From an uncultured beta proteobacterium (lineage in GTDB: Bacteria; Pseudomonadota; Gammaproteobacteria; Burkholderiales; Rhodocyclaceae), in the NCBI GenBank assembly GCA_903916205.1, contig CAIWVX010000381.1, positions 1 to 6,901 of the forward strand: a stretch of DNA of 6,901 bases, given 5' to 3'. Made by a program: the position numbers and the translations under genes. The notes under the pieces were generated by a model. The model searched no databases. It was not told where the DNA came from and worked only from the letters and a program-made list of their open reading frames with translations. Positions 1 to 5,771 of this stretch are shown piece by piece (position 1 is the first letter of the stretch; each line of letters begins with the position of its first letter).

Positions 1-2
1 CA

Positions 3-77
3 GACGCAACAACCAAAGCTAAAGCAAAAACGGAGCAGCGCCGTCCCGCTGCGAATGAAGTCGAATGTGCAACTTAA
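3..77 (+). CDS. possible 3' end of an unidentified plus-strand gene (partial)
   Basis: A reading frame is open from the left edge and ends at TAA 75-77. The 24 visible residues are hydrophilic and rich in Lys, Ala, Gln, Glu and Thr, with a Lys-Ala-Lys-Ala stretch, as in the disordered tail of many bacterial proteins. There is too little sequence to name a family. The other forward frames close early or look less protein-like. With only 25 codons this may be chance. Confidence 0.25.
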   Translation, partial: DATTKAKAKTEQRRPAANEVECAT

Positions 78-283
78 ACTAAGTGCAGTATTGTCTTGAC
101 TCAGGGATCCACTTTAGACTGCGAAACGATAACCGGTCATCCCCCAAGAGGACTTCCTCCGGCGCGGGTCTAAACCGCTTCACATCAACGCATGTCGCGC
201 ACGGGTGATTCTTGGCCGCCTAAATGGATTTCAACATCAATATTTTGGCACTTCGATGCCGCGTAGACTTAGCTTTACTCCCT
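78..283. other. unassigned spacer, no convincing gene
   Basis: All frames have frequent stops or only short open stretches. The single longer plus-strand frame (205-516) runs into the antisense of the lipoprotein gene and looks like a shadow. I see small self-complementary elements: TTTAGAC at 113-119 pairs with GTCTAAA at 168-174, and GAGG/CCTC at 148-159 encloses a four-base loop. These could be part of an RNA fold or chance. I tested by eye for RNase P RNA, 6S RNA and tmRNA hallmarks and could not support any of them. Confidence 0.4.
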
Positions 284-301
284 CGGGACGGAGAAGTCCC
301 G
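284..301. terminator. short hairpin just past the lipoprotein gene stop
   Basis: CGGGAC (284-289) and GTCCCG (296-301) form a perfect six-pair GC-rich stem with a six-base loop, immediately downstream of the minus-strand stop codon at 302-304. On the minus strand no T-run follows. On the plus strand it is followed by the moderately T-rich TTAATTCTTT. It may act as a weak or bidirectional terminator or as a 3'-end stabiliser. It is not a textbook intrinsic terminator for the lipoprotein gene. Confidence 0.35.
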
Positions 302-817
302 TTAATTCTTTAGTAGCCCCACCCCCGGCAGCGGAATCTCTCCCCTGCGTTCAAATGGAATACGTCCGATGCCGTCAATTTCGGCGCGGCCATAAATCCG
401 AAAAGCCACATGCGTCCGACCATTTTGTCGGGCGTCACGCATCAGATCAAGAATCGTCGACAGATGGCTTACGCTCATCACCTCAAGTACGGCTTCCCCC
501 CGACTGGCAACGGTGAGCGGTTTTTCTGAAGCGCCTTTGGCGAAATGATGACCGTCAAGCTCAATGTCAAAATTCAACGTTTTGATTGATAAAGCAAGGT
601 CATTAGGATTACGGATCGCCAGCTTAAGCACAAACCGTTGCTCAAACAGCCCCAAACCGATCAGATCAACGCCCGCCAAATTGATTTCAGGCGCTTTGGA
701 TAGTCCGATACACGCCGACAAAAAGACCAGCAGTAATCCAAGCCCTCCTGTGCGCAACACCCGTTTGATAGGCTCTCGGAAAAGCCCTGAGATGACCGCA
801 TAACGCCCTGTTTTCAT
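302..817 (-). CDS. LEA type 2 / WHy-domain lipoprotein
   Basis: The product is a predicted 171-residue lipoprotein. A basic N-terminus (residues 1-25) is followed by a short hydrophobic core and the lipobox LSAC, with Cys36 as the likely lipidated residue. The residue after Cys is Ile rather than Asp, which by the E. coli +2 rule predicts outer-membrane sorting. Residues about 44-165 resemble the LEA_2/WHy fold: alternating beta-strand segments with the characteristic Asn-Pro-Asn at 70-72. Such proteins are widespread in proteobacteria as small periplasm-facing lipoproteins. Some are linked to desiccation or stress, but their molecular role is mostly unknown. The ATG start is supported by AAGGAGG four bases upstream. 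It is transcribed away from lolC, whose product belongs to the machine expected to export it. Family assignment is fairly sure; function is not. Confidence 0.8.
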   Translation of the reverse strand: MKTGRYAVISGLFREPIKRVLRTGGLGLLLVFLSACIGLSKAPEINLAGVDLIGLGLFEQRFVLKLAIRNPNDLALSIKTLNFDIELDGHHFAKGASEKPLTVASRGEAVLEVMSVSHLSTILDLMRDARQNGRTHVAFRIYGRAEIDGIGRIPFERRGEIPLPGVGLLKN

Positions 818-821
818 AGCC

Positions 822-828
822 CCTCCTT
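822..828 (-). promoter_or_regulatory. strong Shine-Dalgarno for the LEA lipoprotein
   Basis: The minus strand reads AAGGAGG, then four bases, then ATG. The match to the 16S anti-SD is essentially full. It fixes the start at 817 and argues against the GTG/TTG codons further in, which would also remove the basic N-terminal part of the signal peptide. Confidence 0.7.
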
Positions 829-855
829 GCCGTAATTATCCGCCATAAAACTGAT

Positions 856-861
856 TTTATA
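856..861 (-). promoter_or_regulatory. possible -10 box for the LEA lipoprotein gene
   Basis: On the minus strand TATAAA lies about 40 bases upstream of the start codon. No good -35 match sits 16-18 bases further upstream; that position falls inside the palindrome at 873-916. This is a weak promoter call based only on the -10 element. Confidence 0.25.
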
Positions 862-872
862 CTGATCATCAT

Positions 873-916
873 CGCTTTGCAGACCACTCGCCCGGCAAGC
901 TAATGGTCTGCAAGCG
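873..916. repeat. imperfect palindrome in the LEA/lolC divergent spacer
   Basis: TTGCAGACCA (877-886) and TGGTCTGCAA (904-913) are perfect inverted repeats. If one T (877) is bulged, the stem extends to 13 pairs, from CGCT at 873-876 to AGCG at 913-916, around a 17-base loop. No T-run follows on either strand, so it does not look like an intrinsic terminator. Its place between divergent genes, next to a possible minus-strand -10 box, suits an operator or an RNA hairpin in a leader. No regulator can be named. Confidence 0.6.
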
Positions 917-1022
917 TCTAGGCGCGTTGTGGATTGTCGCCAAGTATTTAGGCTACCATAGCGCCTGCGCTGTACCGGCTTCACCCCGTTCAATTCACTC
1001 TATTCAAGAAAACCAACTGCCC

Positions 1023-2270
1023 ATGGCTTTGCCTTATGAACTGCTGATCGGCCTGCGTTATACGCGGGCCAAACGGCGTAATCACTTCATTTCCTTTATT
1101 TCGTTGATTTCGATGCTCGGCATCGCGTTGGGCGTGGCCGCGTTAATTGTTGTGCTGTCGGTAATGAACGGTTTCCAGACTGAATTGCGCGGGCGTATTT
1201 TGGCCGTGGTTTCGCATATTCAAATTACCGGTGCCAGTGGCGAGATGGCGGAGTGGCAGGGCGTGGCGGAACAGGCTTCTCGGCAATCCGGCGTGCTGGC
1301 TGCCGCCCCCTTTGTCGAGGCTCAGGGGATGCTTTCGTATGGACAGTCGGTGCGCGGTGCGATGGTGCGTGGCGTCCTGCCCGACTTTGAAGACAAAGTG
1401 GTTGATTTCAGGTCGCACATGAAGGAAGGCCAGTTCGATTCATTGGTGCCGGATTCCTTCAATATCGTTCTGGGCACCGAATTGGCGAAAGCCCTCGGTG
1501 TTTTTGTCGGCGACAAGGTGACGGTGATTGCTCCGCAGGGCGTGGTTACTCCGGTCGGCGTGTTACCGCGCCTGAAAACGTTTACCGTGACCGGTCTGTT
1601 TGAGGTCGGGATGTTTGAGTACGACAGTGGTTTGGCGCTGATTCGCATGGAAGACGCCCAGCGTCTTTACCGCCTAGAGGATCGCGTTTCTGGGGTTCGC
1701 CTCAAGCTAGATGATCTCTTCCAAGCGCCGGCGATTGCTCGTCAACTGGTTAAAAACATCAGCGCCGCCGCCTATATCAGTGATTGGACGCGCAGTCATG
1801 CCAACTTTTTCCGCGCCGTGCAGATCGAGAAAAACATGATGTTCATCATCCTGTCGCTGATCGTCGCGGTAGCCGCCTTTAACATTGTTTCCACGCTGGT
1901 CATGGCCGTCACCGATAAGCAGGCCGACATCGCCATCTTGCGCACCCTCGGTGCTAGCCCCCGCAGCATCATGGCGATTTTCATGGTGCAAGGGGCGTTG
2001 ATCGGTTTTATCGGCCTTGGGCTAGGGATTGTTGGTGGCGTCACGTTGGCGCTCAACGTCGATGTGGTGGTGCCATTCATCGAGCACATACTGGGTACGC
2101 AGTTCATGTCGAAAGAGGTCTATTACATCTCTAACCTGCCGTCCGAATTACAGTGGAAAGATGTAACGACGATTACCGGCGTCTCGTTCATCCTCTCGCT
2201 GGTGGCGACGATTTATCCGAGTTGGCGCGCATCGCGGGTCAATCCGGCGGAGGCGTTGCGTTATGAGTGA
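1023..2270 (+). CDS. lolC: lipoprotein-releasing ABC transporter permease (LolC/E/F family)
   Basis: This is the inner-membrane permease of the Lol system, which extracts mature lipoproteins from the inner membrane and passes them to LolA. From ATG 1023 it has 415 residues, close to the family's 400-417. TM1 spans about 24-48, followed by [11 protein letters not shown], typical of the family. A large periplasmic domain covers about 50-270. Three more membrane segments lie at about 271-296, 318-345 and 381-401. A coupling region ([15 protein letters not shown]) follows TM2, and the end is NPAEALRYE. Residues 176-183 (TPVGVLPR) correspond to the LolC 'hook' that binds LolA, which LolE lacks, so this is LolC-like or a hybrid LolF. 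The frame is open 40 codons further up (ATG 903), but family alignment starts at [14 protein letters not shown] and the extension crosses the palindrome. No clear Shine-Dalgarno precedes 1023. The gene overlaps lolD by 8 bases. Confidence 0.92.
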   Translation: MALPYELLIGLRYTRAKRRNHFISFISLISMLGIALGVAALIVVLSVMNGFQTELRGRILAVVSHIQITGASGEMAEWQGVAEQASRQSGVLAAAPFVEAQGMLSYGQSVRGAMVRGVLPDFEDKVVDFRSHMKEGQFDSLVPDSFNIVLGTELAKALGVFVGDKVTVIAPQGVVTPVGVLPRLKTFTVTGLFEVGMFEYDSGLALIRMEDAQRLYRLEDRVSGVRLKLDDLFQAPAIARQLVKNISAAAYISDWTRSHANFFRAVQIEKNMMFIILSLIVAVAAFNIVSTLVMAVTDKQADIAILRTLGASPRSIMAIFMVQGALIGFIGLGLGIVGGVTLALNVDVVVPFIEHILGTQFMSKEVYYISNLPSELQWKDVTTITGVSFILSLVATIYPSWRASRVNPAEALRYE

Positions 2271-2961
2271 GACGCGAAAAGTTGTACTAGCCTGTCAGGG
2301 GCTGAAAAAAATCTACCGTCAGGGAACCGGCGAGGGTTCTGAAGTGCCGGTTCTTACGGGGGTTGATCTGGAAATCATCGCGGGCGAACGGGTGGCGGTG
2401 GTCGGTGCTTCTGGTTCAGGCAAGAGCACGCTACTGCATCTGCTCGGTGGGCTCGATTCTGCCAGCGCCGGGAAAATTCAGTTGATGGGGCACGACCTTT
2501 CCGAGATCAATGAGGCCGAACGCGGTGTCATGCGCAATCGCCATCTCGGCTTTGTCTATCAGTTTCATCATTTGTTGCCGGAGTTTACCGCGCTGGAAAA
2601 CGTCGCCATGCCGCTGATCATCCGACGCTTGCCCAAGGCCGAGGCGGAAGAACGTGCGGCGGTGGTTCTGGGTGAAGTCGGGCTATCCCACCGGCTGGAT
2701 CATACGCCTTCGGAACTTTCCGGCGGTGAGCGTCAGCGTACGGCGATTGCCCGTGCGTTAGTCACGGAACCCGCGTGTGTTCTGGCCGATGAGCCGACGG
2801 GAAACCTTGATCGACAAACGGCTGATGGAGTATTCGAACTGATGTTGGCGCTTAACCGTTCACACCAGATCAGCTTTGTAATCGTCACCCATGATCCTGG
2901 CTTGGCTGAGCGTGCAGACCGGATTCTTACCTTGTGCGATGGGACTTTTCTGTCCAGATGA
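2263..2961 (+). CDS. lolD: lipoprotein-releasing system ATP-binding protein LolD
   Basis: This is the cytoplasmic ATPase of the Lol lipoprotein exporter; it powers lipoprotein release by the partner permease. At 232 residues it matches the family length. Visible ABC motifs in order: Walker [10 protein letters not shown] (48-56), Q-loop Gln100 within [19 protein letters not shown], signature LSGGE (152-156), Walker B CVLADEP with Asp176 and Glu177, D-loop NLD (181-183) and switch His210. The [14 protein letters not shown] stretch is characteristic of LolD among the MacB/FtsE-like ABC group. The start ATG lies inside the end of lolC (8-base overlap), with GGAGG nine bases upstream, so translation is probably coupled to lolC. 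Its stop is followed by a convergent spacer before fmt. Confidence 0.95.
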   Translation: MSETRKVVLACQGLKKIYRQGTGEGSEVPVLTGVDLEIIAGERVAVVGASGSGKSTLLHLLGGLDSASAGKIQLMGHDLSEINEAERGVMRNRHLGFVYQFHHLLPEFTALENVAMPLIIRRLPKAEAEERAAVVLGEVGLSHRLDHTPSELSGGERQRTAIARALVTEPACVLADEPTGNLDRQTADGVFELMLALNRSHQISFVIVTHDPGLAERADRILTLCDGTFLSR

Positions 2962-3084
2962 TTGACTTTGCGGGATGCTTGATTGGCGCGTACGGTTGGT
3001 AAAGCTACGCAACATCACGGCATCATTTGCTGACGTAGTTCGGTCATTTCGTTCTGTGCTGGGGAACTGCCCCCGTCAAGATGG
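2962..3084. other. convergent spacer between lolD and fmt
   Basis: Both flanking genes end here. Candidate terminator elements are weak: GGGG/CCCC at 3061-3073 with a five-base loop and no T-run, and AGCTACG near 3003-3009 pairing (one G-T pair) with CGTAGTT near 3034-3040 across a loop of about 24 bases. I see no classical intrinsic terminator for either lolD or fmt, so termination may be Rho-dependent or the transcripts may overlap. Confidence 0.4.
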
Positions 3085-3999
3085 CTAATCGAAATAGGTT
3101 CCCTCTGCAACGGAGGTTCCTGCGAGAAATTGCTCGGTGGTTAAGCGTTTACCACCTGCTTTTTGAAGTTCGAGAAGACGTAGACTGCCACGGCCACATG
3201 CTACAACGATACCGGTTGAGTTCGAAGAGAGAACTTCACCAGGATTGCCCGAGGCTATTTCTACATCGGCTTTCCAAATTTTAACAGTCATTCCATTGAG
3301 ACTTGTTGACGCGCCGGGAAAGGGATTAAATGCCCTGACCATACAATCCAATTGGCTCGCGGGCAAATGCCAGTCGAGCCGGGCTTCTGATTTTTCAATT
3401 TTTCTGGCATAGGTTACGCCAGAGGCGGGTTGCGGAAGGGACGGCAGAGGCCGCTTTTCGAGGGTTTTTACAATCAGCTGTGCGCCAAGTACGGCAAGTT
3501 TGTCGTGTAGGCTGGCGGCGGTTTCTTTTGGGCCGATTGGCAATTTTTCTGATAACAATACTGGCCCGGTATCCAGACCGCTTTCCATCTGCATAATGCA
3601 AACACCGGTTTGCGTATCATTAGCCAAAATCGCACGCTGAATCGGTGCAGCACCGCGCCAGCGTGGCAGCAATGAGGCGTGAATATTGATACACCCAAAG
3701 CGGGGATGGTCGAGTACGGCCTGCGGCAGGATCAATCCGTAGGCGGCAACGATCATGGCGTCAACTTCGATCTCTCGCAAGCGCTGTTGCGCGGCACTAT
3801 CTTTCAATGTGAAGGGCTGAAAAACCTCGATTCCAGACGCCAAGGCTAATGTTTTTACCGGGGAGGCTTGCACCGCCATGCCTCGACCTGACCGCCGATC
3901 AGGTTGCGTTAGCACTAATTTAACGTGGTGTCCGGCGGCAAGGATCGCCTTTAACGCCTGAGCTGCAAATTCGGGGGTGCCCGCAAAAATTAGCTTCAT
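3085..3999 (-). CDS. fmt: methionyl-tRNA formyltransferase
   Basis: Fmt transfers a formyl group from 10-formyltetrahydrofolate to Met-tRNA(fMet), producing the initiator tRNA used by bacteria; it is cytosolic. The 304 residues are close to the 310-315 of typical Fmt. The N-terminal Rossmann-like domain begins [13 protein letters not shown]. The catalytic triad is seen as Asn105 and His107 in [19 protein letters not shown] and Asp143 in GLDTGPVL. The SLLPRWRG loop is the folate/tRNA contact segment. The C-terminal tRNA-binding beta-barrel domain covers about 205-300 and includes RAFNPFPGA and [11 protein letters not shown]. The ATG overlaps the def stop in an ATGA, with no good Shine-Dalgarno, so translation is probably coupled to def. 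Downstream it faces lolD, with no rsmB/sun visible after it. Confidence 0.96.
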   Translation of the reverse strand: MKLIFAGTPEFAAQALKAILAAGHHVKLVLTQPDRRSGRGMAVQASPVKTLALASGIEVFQPFTLKDSAAQQRLREIEVDAMIVAAYGLILPQAVLDHPRFGCINIHASLLPRWRGAAPIQRAILANDTQTGVCIMQMESGLDTGPVLLSEKLPIGPKETAASLHDKLAVLGAQLIVKTLEKRPLPSLPQPASGVTYARKIEKSEARLDWHLPASQLDCMVRAFNPFPGASTSLNGMTVKIWKADVEIASGNPGEVLSSNSTGIVVACGRGSLRLLELQKAGGKRLTTEQFLAGTSVAEGTYFD

Positions 4000-4499
4000 G
4001 CGGTAATTCGCGATTGCTTGAGAAGCTTGGCTTTGATGCGCGTTTGCTTGAGCGAGGAAAGGTGTTCGACGAAGACCTTTCCCTTTAAATGATCCATTTC
4101 GTGCTGCAAGCAGACGGCCAGCAAACCCTCTGCAGCAATTTTTTGTGGCGAGCCATGCAGATCAAGATAGCGCACCACCACGCGCTCGGCACGTTCAACT
4201 TTGTCGTAAATTCCCGGTACCGATAAGCAGCCTTCTTCACTCACCTGCGCACCGTTACATTCGATCAGCTCAGGATTGATCAGCACCAGTAACTGATCTC
4301 GGGTTTCCGAAGCATCAATGACAATGAGTTGTTTATGTACATCAACCTGCGTCGCGGCCAATCCAATGCCCGGTGCTTCATACATCGTCTCCGCCATGTC
4401 GCTTGCCAGCTTGCGGATTCGATCATCAATTAAGCTTATCGGTACGGCAATTTTTTTTAGGCGGGAATCAGGGTAACGGAGTATCGGTAATAGCGGCAT
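3996..4499 (-). CDS. def: peptide deformylase
   Basis: Def removes the N-formyl group from the starting methionine of new proteins; it is a cytosolic metal (usually Fe2+) hydrolase. All three signature motifs are present, numbered from the preferred start: GIGLAATQ (44-51), EGCLSVP with metal ligand Cys91, and QHEMDHLKG with ligands His133 and His137 and catalytic Glu134. I chose ATG 4497-4499 (167 residues, beginning [14 protein letters not shown]) because the Def fold starts within two or three residues of this point in homologues. The frame also offers an ATG at 4521-4523, adding MTSTIKLF. Neither start has a recognisable Shine-Dalgarno, so the longer form cannot be excluded. The gene leads a def-fmt operon that is divergent from tsaP. 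Confidence 0.95.
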   Translation of the reverse strand: MPLLPILRYPDSRLKKIAVPISLIDDRIRKLASDMAETMYEAPGIGLAATQVDVHKQLIVIDASETRDQLLVLINPELIECNGAQVSEEGCLSVPGIYDKVERAERVVVRYLDLHGSPQKIAAEGLLAVCLQHEMDHLKGKVFVEHLSSLKQTRIKAKLLKQSRITA

Positions 4500-4523
4500 A
4501 AAAAGCTTGATAGTAGAAGTCAT

Positions 4524-4733
4524 TACGTGCAGAATCTATTGCAACATATTGAAAAACGGCGACTTATTTTCAGATTGTGAAAAATCTGTGACGACGATTA
4601 AAATCGATTTGCGGAAAATAGCGCTTGAAAAAATCGTCATGACTCGGGTCGGTGTAACGGTATGAATTTTAATGAAAAATAATATGGCGAGCGGAAAAAT
4701 GAGTCTGCTTAATGCACGTACGAGGATAACACG
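4524..4733. promoter_or_regulatory. AT-rich divergent def / tsaP intergenic region
   Basis: This spacer must hold the promoters for def-fmt (minus) and tsaP-dprA (plus). It is clearly more AT-rich than the genes. It contains CAGATT/AATCTG (4571-4576 / 4583-4588, six-base loop), the perfect palindrome AAATCGATTT (4601-4610) and GACGATT/AATCGTC (4593-4599 / 4632-4638). I could not place a convincing -35/-10 pair. Loose -10-like strings exist, such as TAATAT at 4680-4685, without a matching -35. Confidence 0.5.
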
Positions 4734-4737
4734 ATGA
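4684..4737 (+). CDS. candidate 17-codon upstream ORF overlapping the tsaP start
   Basis: An ATG at 4684 (second in-frame ATG at 4699) opens a 17-residue frame with several Arg and Lys residues, beginning MASGKMSLLN. It ends at TGA 4735-4737, giving an ATGA overlap with the tsaP start. The tsaP Shine-Dalgarno lies inside it. Its own ribosome site is weak. It could be a leader peptide coupling translation into tsaP, or chance in an AT-rich leader. Confidence 0.2.
   Translation: MASGKMSLLNARTRITR
4723..4726 (+). promoter_or_regulatory. Shine-Dalgarno for tsaP
   Basis: AGGA (within CGAGGATAAC) sits seven bases before ATG 4734. It is a good match and spacing, and supports this start, which also gives an intact signal peptide. 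Confidence 0.6.
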
Positions 4738-5768
4738 ATCGCATTATAGCCGCGCTCGTTCTGGCGGTGGGGGCCTCACTCTGTCAAGCCGCAGGCACCG
4801 CCCTGCCACTGGTCGACAACGCTCCCGAGCATTATGTGGTTACTCAAGGAGACACGCTTTGGAGTATTTCATCCAAGTTTCTCAAGGAGCCGTGGCGCTG
4901 GCCAGAACTTTGGCGCATGAATCAAGAGCAAATCAAGAAACCGGGAAGAATTTTCCCCGGTGACGTGATTGTTCTTGAGCGTGATGCGGACAGTAATCCG
5001 TTGCTCAGGCTGCAAAACGTCAAGCTTCAACCGCAAATCTATAGCGATTCAATTGACCAGGCTATTCCGCCAATAGCGCCTAATGTGATTGAGCCGTTTA
5101 TTTCGGCACCGCTTGTTGTTGATGTCGATGGCTTAAATCGTGCTGCGCGTATTGTGGCTACGCCGCAAGACCGGTATTTTCTCGGCAAAGGTGATCTGGC
5201 TTACGTCGACAATGCGGATCCGGCCAAAGAGCTTTGGCAAATTTACCGTAACGGGAAACCTCTATTTGACCCCGCCGATTCGAAACGCATTCTTGGCTAT
5301 GAGGCTTTTTATCTGGGTACCGCCAAGCAAGTTCGTCCTGGCAGCCCGGCCACTTTCGAAATACTTACGGCAAAAGAGGAAATCAGTCGTAATGATCGTC
5401 TAATTCCTTCCTTTCGCCCGCCATTGACGGCTTACATCCCACATAAACCAGATTTTCCTATTGATGCTCGCGTTATTTCTATTTATGGCGTACCGGTCTA
5501 TGGGACGGTTGGAACGGCAGGTCAAGGCTCCGTTATTGCGCTTAACGGCGGAACCCACGACGGGCTGGAAGTTGGGCATGTTCTTGCCCTTGAACGTAAC
5601 CGCACCGTGATTCAGAGAGACGAAAAAGATCGTCAGATAAAGCTCATCATTCCTTCCGAGCGTACCGGTTTGTTGTTCGTATTTCGGACTTTTGATCGGA
5701 TTTCATATGCGTTGGTTATGCAATCGGAAGGCGTCGTCGAGGTCAATGACTTCGTCCGTACCCCCTGA
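4734..5768 (+). CDS. tsaP: LysM-domain peptidoglycan-binding protein, TsaP-like
   Basis: Predicted exported protein of 344 residues. A signal peptide covers 1-19 (hydrophobic IIAALVLAVGASL, cleavage likely after CQA). Cys17 is not in a lipobox, so it is probably soluble and periplasmic. A LysM domain at 33-81 contains the hallmark GDTLWSIS (39-46), followed by a Trp-rich segment (EPWRWPELWR) and PGDVIVL. The remaining ~260 residues include a C-terminal part (about 245-342) with DGLEVGHVL and ERTGLLFVFRTF, which resembles the FlgT-like C-terminal domain of TsaP. In Neisseria, Myxococcus and Pseudomonas, TsaP binds peptidoglycan and supports the type IV pilus secretin PilQ. Position between divergent def-fmt and dprA is the same as the P. 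aeruginosa LysM gene assigned to this family. It reads directly into dprA with a 3-base gap. Family assignment by domain order and context; pilus function is inferred. Confidence 0.85.
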   Translation: MNRIIAALVLAVGASLCQAAGTALPLVDNAPEHYVVTQGDTLWSISSKFLKEPWRWPELWRMNQEQIKKPGRIFPGDVIVLERDADSNPLLRLQNVKLQPQIYSDSIDQAIPPIAPNVIEPFISAPLVVDVDGLNRAARIVATPQDRYFLGKGDLAYVDNADPAKELWQIYRNGKPLFDPADSKRILGYEAFYLGTAKQVRPGSPATFEILTAKEEISRNDRLIPSFRPPLTAYIPHKPDFPIDARVISIYGVPVYGTVGTAGQGSVIALNGGTHDGLEVGHVLALERNRTVIQRDEKDRQIKLIIPSERTGLLFVFRTFDRISYALVMQSEGVVEVNDFVRTP

Positions 5769-5771
5769 TAA

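Noticed and set aside
78..300. RNase P RNA, 6S RNA or tmRNA in the left spacer (a GGAGGAAGTCC string on the minus strand drew attention)
   Set aside because: The conserved flanking motifs and overall fold of these RNAs could not be traced; a single short similar string is not enough.
205..516. 103-residue plus-strand ORF with a GTG start
   Set aside because: More than two thirds of it is antisense to the well-supported LEA lipoprotein gene, it has no good ribosome site, and the composition (many Arg, Ser, Pro) is typical of a shadow frame.
687..887. 66-residue minus-strand ORF overlapping the start of the LEA lipoprotein gene
   Set aside because: It lies out of frame with the lipoprotein start and its strong Shine-Dalgarno, has no recognisable domain, and is best explained as a shadow.
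903..1022. N-terminal 40-residue extension of lolC from ATG 903
   Set aside because: Family members begin at the [14 protein letters not shown] segment; the extension crosses the palindrome, would put an unusual tail before TM1 and has no ribosome site.
3081..3284. 67-residue plus-strand ORF over the 3' end of fmt
   Set aside because: It is antisense to the conserved C-terminal domain of Fmt and follows no ribosome site.
4734..4793. Lipoprotein lipobox at Cys17 of the LysM protein
   Set aside because: Residues before Cys17 (Ala-Ser-Leu) do not fit the lipobox, where Gly, Ala or Ser is needed at -1; a normal signal peptidase I site after CQA fits better.
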